Shown: piece after piece, positions 59,351-64,000 of the stretch
Numbering within the stretch: position 1 is the stretch's first letter
How the letters are laid out: the number at the start of each line of letters is the position of its first letter
NCBI GenBank assembly: GCA_018902385.1
Contig: JABSSW010000030.1
Span: forward strand, 434,001-498,000
DNA from: Physcia stellaris
Taxonomy: Eukaryota; Ascomycota; Lecanoromycetes; Caliciales; Physciaceae
Direction: 5' to 3'
DNA: 64,000 nt
The notes under the pieces: generated by a model
The model's input: only the letters and a program-made list of their open reading frames with translations
What the model was told of the DNA's origin: nothing
The model's database searches: none
Translations under genes and position numbers: made by a program

Positions 59351-60646
59351 TCATCGTTTCTCCGCTCGCTCCCAATACTTCTCTCCCACTTTGAATTGAA
59401 CACCCTCACACGCCCCCTTTTCGTTGAAGCTAACTCCTAGCACTTGTTCGGCAACCCACCTCGCAGTCCTCGTGTGCAGGCTTGGCCCTCTTCCTTTGCC
59501 GTCGTCAACGTGTGCTCTGCCGTTTGCCAGAGCTTGGAAAAGAACTAGTTGATCTTGCATGTACTCATCACAACACCCACCGTGAGCTAGCTCTGCCTCT
59601 AGCTCTGTGAATACCTGGACTACTAATTGCTCATTCTTTTGCTCTATTGTGGCTCCTGTAGCTTTCCTATCGTACAGCCAATCCCGGCCTATCAGGTATC
59701 CGTTAGAAGTTTCCGCCACGAGGAGTAGGTAAAGCCGCTTCGAGCTCCTGGAGTCTTCATCAACTGGGAATAGAATTTCAGCTTCGGGATAATGCTTTAG
59801 TAATGCAACTGTGATCTTGTCCCGAACACTACGTCTCGTAGCTGTATCTGGAGCTAGGATCGAGACATGGAACATGGTCACTTCTCCACGGTCTATAAGT
59901 GAGAAGCTAGGCAGCATGAAGCCAGAAGGGAATGGCTTAATATCAAACGTAACGCTACCAATTACATTCCCACCATACGACCAGCCACGCTTGTTGAGTT
60001 TCATTTGGATAGGCGGTGTACCTACTTTGTTGTGGAGCATGGGCAGAAGTACTTGATCAATATACTCATAGGACGGCGACTTGCTAACATTAGTTCCACC
60101 CTCAATCGTGATCCGGTGGGGAGGTGGTTCGACCCTGCTGGTACCCGAGATGGCTTCGTCGGGAGGCATAGAGAAGAGCACGTAGGGTAAGATGGCTTGC
60201 AGCATCAGAAAAATGGATCCAGGTGTACTCGCTTTGATGTATGACTCTTTTCGGATAAGCCTGTCCCCATCGTAACGGTTTTGCCAAAGCATAAGAGAAT
60301 TCTTGGAAGGCTTTCTTGGGCCCTCGATTTCGAGCTTCTCTAGCGACTCAGCTAGGTTCTCTGGACATCTCATTGGTTCAAAAGTCAGCTCTCGACTCTT
60401 AATCTCCATTCCTTCTGACTTTGCTCCTGTGGCTTGCGCAAGCCATTTCACGCATGAAAGATGTGAAGCTTTGAGGCCGCCTCCCTCGTGAGGGGCAGAC
60501 TTCGGTCCTCGCTTTGCACGAATGTCAGTCAGGTGGATAGGTATATGGGTTAAAGAGGAAAGCGAGAGTGCAAGACGGAGAAGTTGACCGCCACCTTCTA
60601 AGGTTGTTCCGTCCAGCGAGACGAAGGTACGAGAGGTAGCAGACAT
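59351..60646 (-). CDS. RNA 3'-terminal phosphate cyclase family protein
   Basis: A single exon of 431 aa from the first ATG (60646). RtcA-type cyclases convert RNA 3'-phosphates to 2',3'-cyclic phosphates using ATP. Seen are SLDGTTLEGGGQLLRLALSL, IRAKRGPKSAPHEGGGLKAS with the family RP/KPG-like turn, ITIEGGTNVSKSPSYEYIDQ, the strand GGNVIGSVTFDI and the C-terminal block EYMQDQLVLFQALANGRA followed by LHTRTARWVAEQVLG. In enzymes of this family the adenylated His lies just before the DQ of that block, as I recall it. Here that position appears to be Tyr (EYMQDQ). The protein might be an active divergent cyclase or a non-cyclase relative such as Rcl1. Overall length fits. Confidence 0.85.
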   Translation of the reverse strand: MSATSRTFVSLDGTTLEGGGQLLRLALSLSSLTHIPIHLTDIRAKRGPKSAPHEGGGLKASHLSCVKWLAQATGAKSEGMEIKSRELTFEPMRCPENLAESLEKLEIEGPRKPSKNSLMLWQNRYDGDRLIRKESYIKASTPGSIFLMLQAILPYVLFSMPPDEAISGTSRVEPPPHRITIEGGTNVSKSPSYEYIDQVLLPMLHNKVGTPPIQMKLNKRGWSYGGNVIGSVTFDIKPFPSGFMLPSFSLIDRGEVTMFHVSILAPDTATRRSVRDKITVALLKHYPEAEILFPVDEDSRSSKRLYLLLVAETSNGYLIGRDWLYDRKATGATIEQKNEQLVVQVFTELEAELAHGGCCDEYMQDQLVLFQALANGRAHVDDGKGRGPSLHTRTARWVAEQVLGVSFNEKGACEGVQFKVGEKYWERAEKR

Positions 60647-61546
60647 CCTAGCAAGATCAGACGAGCAATACACTGTAACTTATAAGATCTTATGAAACCA
60701 GTAGACTCGTCTCGCTCGTTAAGGCGATAGCACAAAGTAAAAGCTAACAGAATCCGGCCTAGGCGCTCCCCATGCGGGTGTTCCCGGTCAAACTCTCTAT
60801 CCATGTCTTCAAAATGATCCGGTGAGCTCGGCCCAGCCTGCCGGGTCCTCCCAATGTGTGATGGAGGAGGAAGGGTGGTAGGTTACTGAGTAACATAATC
60901 TGTTAATCTCTCGATGTCCCCCGATTTCGTGATCGATTTTGAAGCCATCCATTTCAGCGGGCTTCGACTTCTACCTCCGAGAACGAGAACGATCTCGGCC
61001 TTGGCCCACAGCCGAGTCGCCACTGAAAACGATAGATTCAGAAAGGTTCTGGATCATCCGGGTCTCCATGCTCGAATCACTAGCTCTTGTTTCTCTTTCC
61101 ATTCAGCAGCCTAATTGAGAGTATCTCAACTTGTACGGACACACGAGCCTAAGGGGGGTGCTTCAACTGCAGACATGTTTTTCGCCTTACAGAATGAGAT
61201 TGATTGATAGACCTGATACACATCGGAGGAAGTTTCGTATATTCGGTGAATCTACTGATGTGAATAGCAGGTCAGAGTTAAGATCACCTTAAATTCCTAT
61301 TGGACCCGAGGAGGCCAACAATCCCGATTTCTCGTCGCCTACGCGCCTTCCTCTGAACTTGATTACTGTCATATGGCAGTCCAGTGTGGTTACAACGGTT
61401 CAGGCCCAGTTCAGGCCCCGATACTCATAAATCTTCGTCGCCGTAAAGGCCTGTCGAAACGTTGATTACGAAGGCAGACTTTATAAATTAGGTCCAAATA
61501 GATTACATGGGTTAGAGACACAAAAAGTTTTACACGACACTATGCA
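60647..61546. other. Intergenic, about 900 bp
   Basis: Upstream of the cyclase gene and downstream of the secreted-protein gene. I see no supported feature. Confidence 0.4.
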
Positions 61547-62282
61547 TCAGGGGCACGCGACGGGAGTAGCAACTCCAGTAGTCATCCCCAGTCCTGAACT
61601 TCCAAAGAAAGCAGCGGAAGACCCATCGTCTTCACAGAGATCGAAGTTGACGTTAGCACCTGTGCAACCGAATGTTAGCGGAGAGCTTCCTAAGAACCTT
61701 GCTGACGATACGTACCGACGGAGTTTGTCCCACTCATCCCATTCTGCGCGCACATAGCCTCATTTCCAATGGCTGGGCAAAGATTATTAACCTTGACCAC
61801 GATCGACTTTGTGCCCGCTGTTGAGGAGCTCAAAGAATAGCATGAATGGCAAGCTGGGCCAGGACCATCTCCTGGTGCGGCACCAAAAAGGTTCTGCGAG
61901 ACGGCGGCATTAAAGCCTCCAAAGAAACCGCAGGCGACTGTCTTGGTCTTACAACCTCCATATCTGTATTCGTTATTAGCCTAGTGCGTCTGGCACCTTG
62001 TGGGAGAACTTTGGAGTTCGAGACGTACTGAGTAAAGGATGCTTTTAGTCCAGCACCAGACGGAGTTTTTGAGGCACTCAAAGGAACGATAGGGGCGCTA
62101 GATGTCATGGTGAGGAATGTGGTGCTCATGCTACTGGTAGGTAATGTCGCTGGGACGGTCGAAGTCGTGCTGGCCCACGAGGTGACTCGATGTAAGGCGC
62201 CTTTTGCTTTCGGCCGACCTCCTTGTCTACAGTGGCCAGCGCTTACCACGACCGCGTACGCGAGGAGAAGAAGGAAATGCAT
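61547..62282 (-). CDS. Secreted double-psi beta-barrel (expansin/GH45-like) protein
   Basis: Three exons (62029-62282, 61716-61963, 61547-61659) give 204 aa. I chose the ATG at 62282 because it begins a signal peptide (MHFLLLLAYAVVVSAG); an upstream in-frame Met would bury it. A Ser/Thr-rich linker of about 60 residues follows. The barrel domain is then ASFTQYGGCKTKTVACGFFG, NAAVSQNLFGAAPG, ACHSCYSL, IVVKVNNLCP, MCAQNGMSGTNSVGANVNF, DLCEDDG and VATPVACP. Even spacing of cysteines and the NNLCP, FDLC motifs are those of fungal barwin/expansin-like and GH45-like secreted proteins, which act on plant or fungal cell walls. Introns are 65 and 56 bp. The first donor (CA/GTACGT) is required to give QYGGC. 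Catalytic activity cannot be decided. Confidence 0.88.
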
Positions 62283-63289
62283 GATGCTACTATAGTGATC
62301 GACAGTGGAAAGCCGGCTTTCCACAGAAACGAAAGAAAATTTAGACAAGATGCAGCAAAAGAAAGAGCGACGGTGGAGTACGGATAAAGGTGAGCGAGTG
62401 CACGTAGTATTTGATTATTAGAATTTCCTCCTATCCCCGGTACATTTAGGATGTTTCGCCCATGGACCACAAATCTCCGGCTTACAAGATCCGAAACAGT
62501 GTGCTTCCGCCGCCGTGTCCAAGCAAGACTGAAGGTCGGATTCTCAGCGATTTTTCGCAAAGCACACCCGAGTGCCCGTATGCCTCAAAGCTGCCATCGT
62601 CTTAGCCACAGCCGACTGACCACAAACGCGAGATCGAAAAGTGACGATCATTCGATATGTGTCACTTTGAGAACTAATGACGGGACGAGCAACTACCCAG
62701 GTCTTTGAACTCGTCCATTTGGTTGCATAACGGTCAGAGAACTCAGGTAGAATCACAATATTAATGTAGCAGCCGATATAAGCGCTCGAATAAAGGCCCC
62801 CAAGAAGCGGCTCGGTGATTCAAAAGGGTGGGAGGCTGGGAGGCTGGGAGCGGAATCCGGAGTCGCATTCACGCTCAAGGTCTCATTCCAAATTGGGAGA
62901 TTAGGGTACGGAGTAAATTATTGTTGTTTCCATGCCAGCTGAAGCTTTTCGGATCAGCAAATGGTGAGTGTTACAATCACCGATCCGTCAAACCTGTTCA
63001 GTCTTGATGAGTGGCGGGAATTCTCGATTTCGAAACGCTCGCCACTCCTTGGCGTTTTCTTTTCTCATCCTTTTCAGCGCTCAATTTTCGACTCAGCAGA
63101 ACTCAACAACGACGTTTTCAAAAATAAGGGCAATTGTTGATCAATTTATGCGATCACAACGAGATAAATACTTGCGTATCGCAGAATTCAATTTCTTGAT
63201 AAAGATGAAAAAATTTGCTCATTGAATTCAGAAATTCGCACAGAGTTAGATTCGTGAATTACTTTTGATGAAAGAGCGAAAAACGACAA
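62283..63289. other. Intergenic, about 1 kb
   Basis: Promoter of the secreted-protein gene and spacer. A short GGGAGGCT tandem lies near 62827-62850. From about 63080 the composition becomes AT-rich and leads into the repeat. Confidence 0.4.
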
Positions 63290-63905
63290 GAAGTCGCAAG
63301 CGTTTCGAAATCGAAATAAGTGTTCTATTCGTACAATAAGATTTCTGTACGAATAAATTCGTCTGACGCGAGTGATCGATCGGAAAAAATTATGACTCAT
63401 GCGAGTCATGTCTCGATTCTTCTGATCAATTGAAAATTCAAGTTTTCGAGAAAATATTTTATCATTTCTGATTCAATCAATCATCAAAGTTTTCGAGTTC
63501 GTACAGTTGCTGTACGGCTTGCAGCGCAATCATCAATCACGTGTAAACTTCATGTAACTGGCCAATGTTGTAGAAACCTTTATGCGCTTTTTAACGATGC
63601 AAGAATCACGTAGATTGATCTCTTCGTTGTGATGTTGTGTTGTGTTAATTTCAATGCCTACTTTAGGCTTCTCCCTGCTTCGCTGTACGGAGATCCGCAT
63701 CAAAAGTCCTGATGTGCGCTAAAAACAGGAGATAATCAGGGGGGCCTAAAATAAGCACCTAAAAGTGCTGTGGGGGTATGTCTGAGCTGCCAAAGGCGAG
63801 CTGTTGGGGGCAGCTGCAGCTTTTCTAATCCTAAAAATTCAATAATCTTGGCACATCAGGACTTTTGGTGCGGTTTTTTTGAAAAAAATCACGGGCAAAC
63901 TTGTA
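63290..63905 (-). repeat. Dispersed repeat, copy 2
   Basis: Homologous to 30520-30950 over several segments, clearest from 63480 to 63645 and at 63888-63905 (CACGGGCAAACTTGT). It is interrupted by the MITE-like insert at 63695-63873, absent from copy 1. The left part is AT-rich with C kept mainly in CG and CA, like the transposon block at 1.8-15 kb. Confidence 0.65.
63695..63873. mobile_element. MITE-like insert, 179 bp with 23-bp terminal inverted repeats
   Basis: The ends 63695-63717 and 63851-63873 are inverted copies with one mismatch in 23 (left end starts CCGCATCAAAAGTCCTGATG). The insert has no coding capacity and normal base composition, in contrast to the AT-rich flank. It is missing from the related repeat at 30.9 kb. 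I could not define a target duplication, so the superfamily is unknown. It needs a transposase supplied elsewhere. Confidence 0.75.
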
Positions 63906-64000
63906 TTCTTTTAAAAATATCGGGGAAACCTTTCAATAATGCACATGATTCACATTTCCAGAGAGCTAGTATGCTAAGTATTCCAGACTCGATCAATCAT

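Noticed and set aside
60647-60673. Nine extra N-terminal residues of the RNA cyclase
   Set aside because: They begin with GTG; ATG at 60646 starts the conserved domain.
1-64000. CRISPR arrays, rRNA and tRNA genes
   Set aside because: No regularly spaced repeats were seen, and no rRNA or convincing tRNA cloverleaf was noticed by eye. A tRNA scan was not possible.

Overview
The window is nuclear DNA of a filamentous ascomycete (Pezizomycotina). The genes carry short GT-AG introns of about 46-180 bp, often with CTRAC-like branch sites. They encode typical fungal products: NDC80, PEX14, WBP1, PET191, a 9.5 kDa complex I subunit, an Ish1-repeat protein and a sugar transporter. I derived most exon structures by hand from splice sites, reading frame and remembered family patterns. 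Every complete multi-exon model given as a CDS sums to a multiple of three. I did no database search.

Layout. 1-1.6 kb: the 3' end of an SH3-domain gene and a convergent small membrane-protein gene. 1.76-21.2 kb: a transposon block. An extremely AT-rich host sequence contains remains that look like the N-terminal part of a Helitron transposase. It is split by a broken Ty3/Gypsy LTR element (3510-10150) with 320-bp LTRs and an ATTAG target duplication. A broken Tad1-like LINE (about 15140-21213, AATC tail) follows. 21.5-28.5 kb: a Q-rich coiled-coil protein, NDC80 and PEX14. 28.5-35.7 kb: a gene-poor stretch with a decayed gene, one copy of a dispersed repeat, a spliced 120-aa membrane protein and poorly conserved coding remnants. 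35.8-62.3 kb: dense housekeeping and metabolic genes (D-2-hydroxyacid dehydrogenase, Ish1-like, mitochondrial protein, kinesin-6-like, SDR, MFS transporter, lipase, PET191, WBP1, complex I subunit, RNA 3'-phosphate cyclase, secreted double-psi-beta-barrel protein). 63.3-64 kb: a second copy of the dispersed repeat, interrupted by a 179-bp MITE-like insert.

The most interesting signal is the mutation pattern of the repeats. The two LTRs differ only by transitions, and essentially all fall at C followed by C or T (or the complement), while CpA and CpG are untouched. This looks like repeat-induced point mutation with a CpY preference instead of the classical CpA. The usual RIP indices would miss it. 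The mutated DNA is also patchy, with sharp unmutated islands inside the LTR element and, less clearly, the LINE.

The genes do not form one pathway. Some share an organelle: PET191, the 9.5 kDa complex I subunit, the 173-aa protein and probably the SDR are mitochondrial, while WBP1 and the secreted or membrane proteins use the secretory pathway. Several gene models have unusual splicing: a 7-nt exon in PEX14, a 13-nt exon in the transporter, a GC-AG intron in WBP1, and stop-free 3n introns in three genes.
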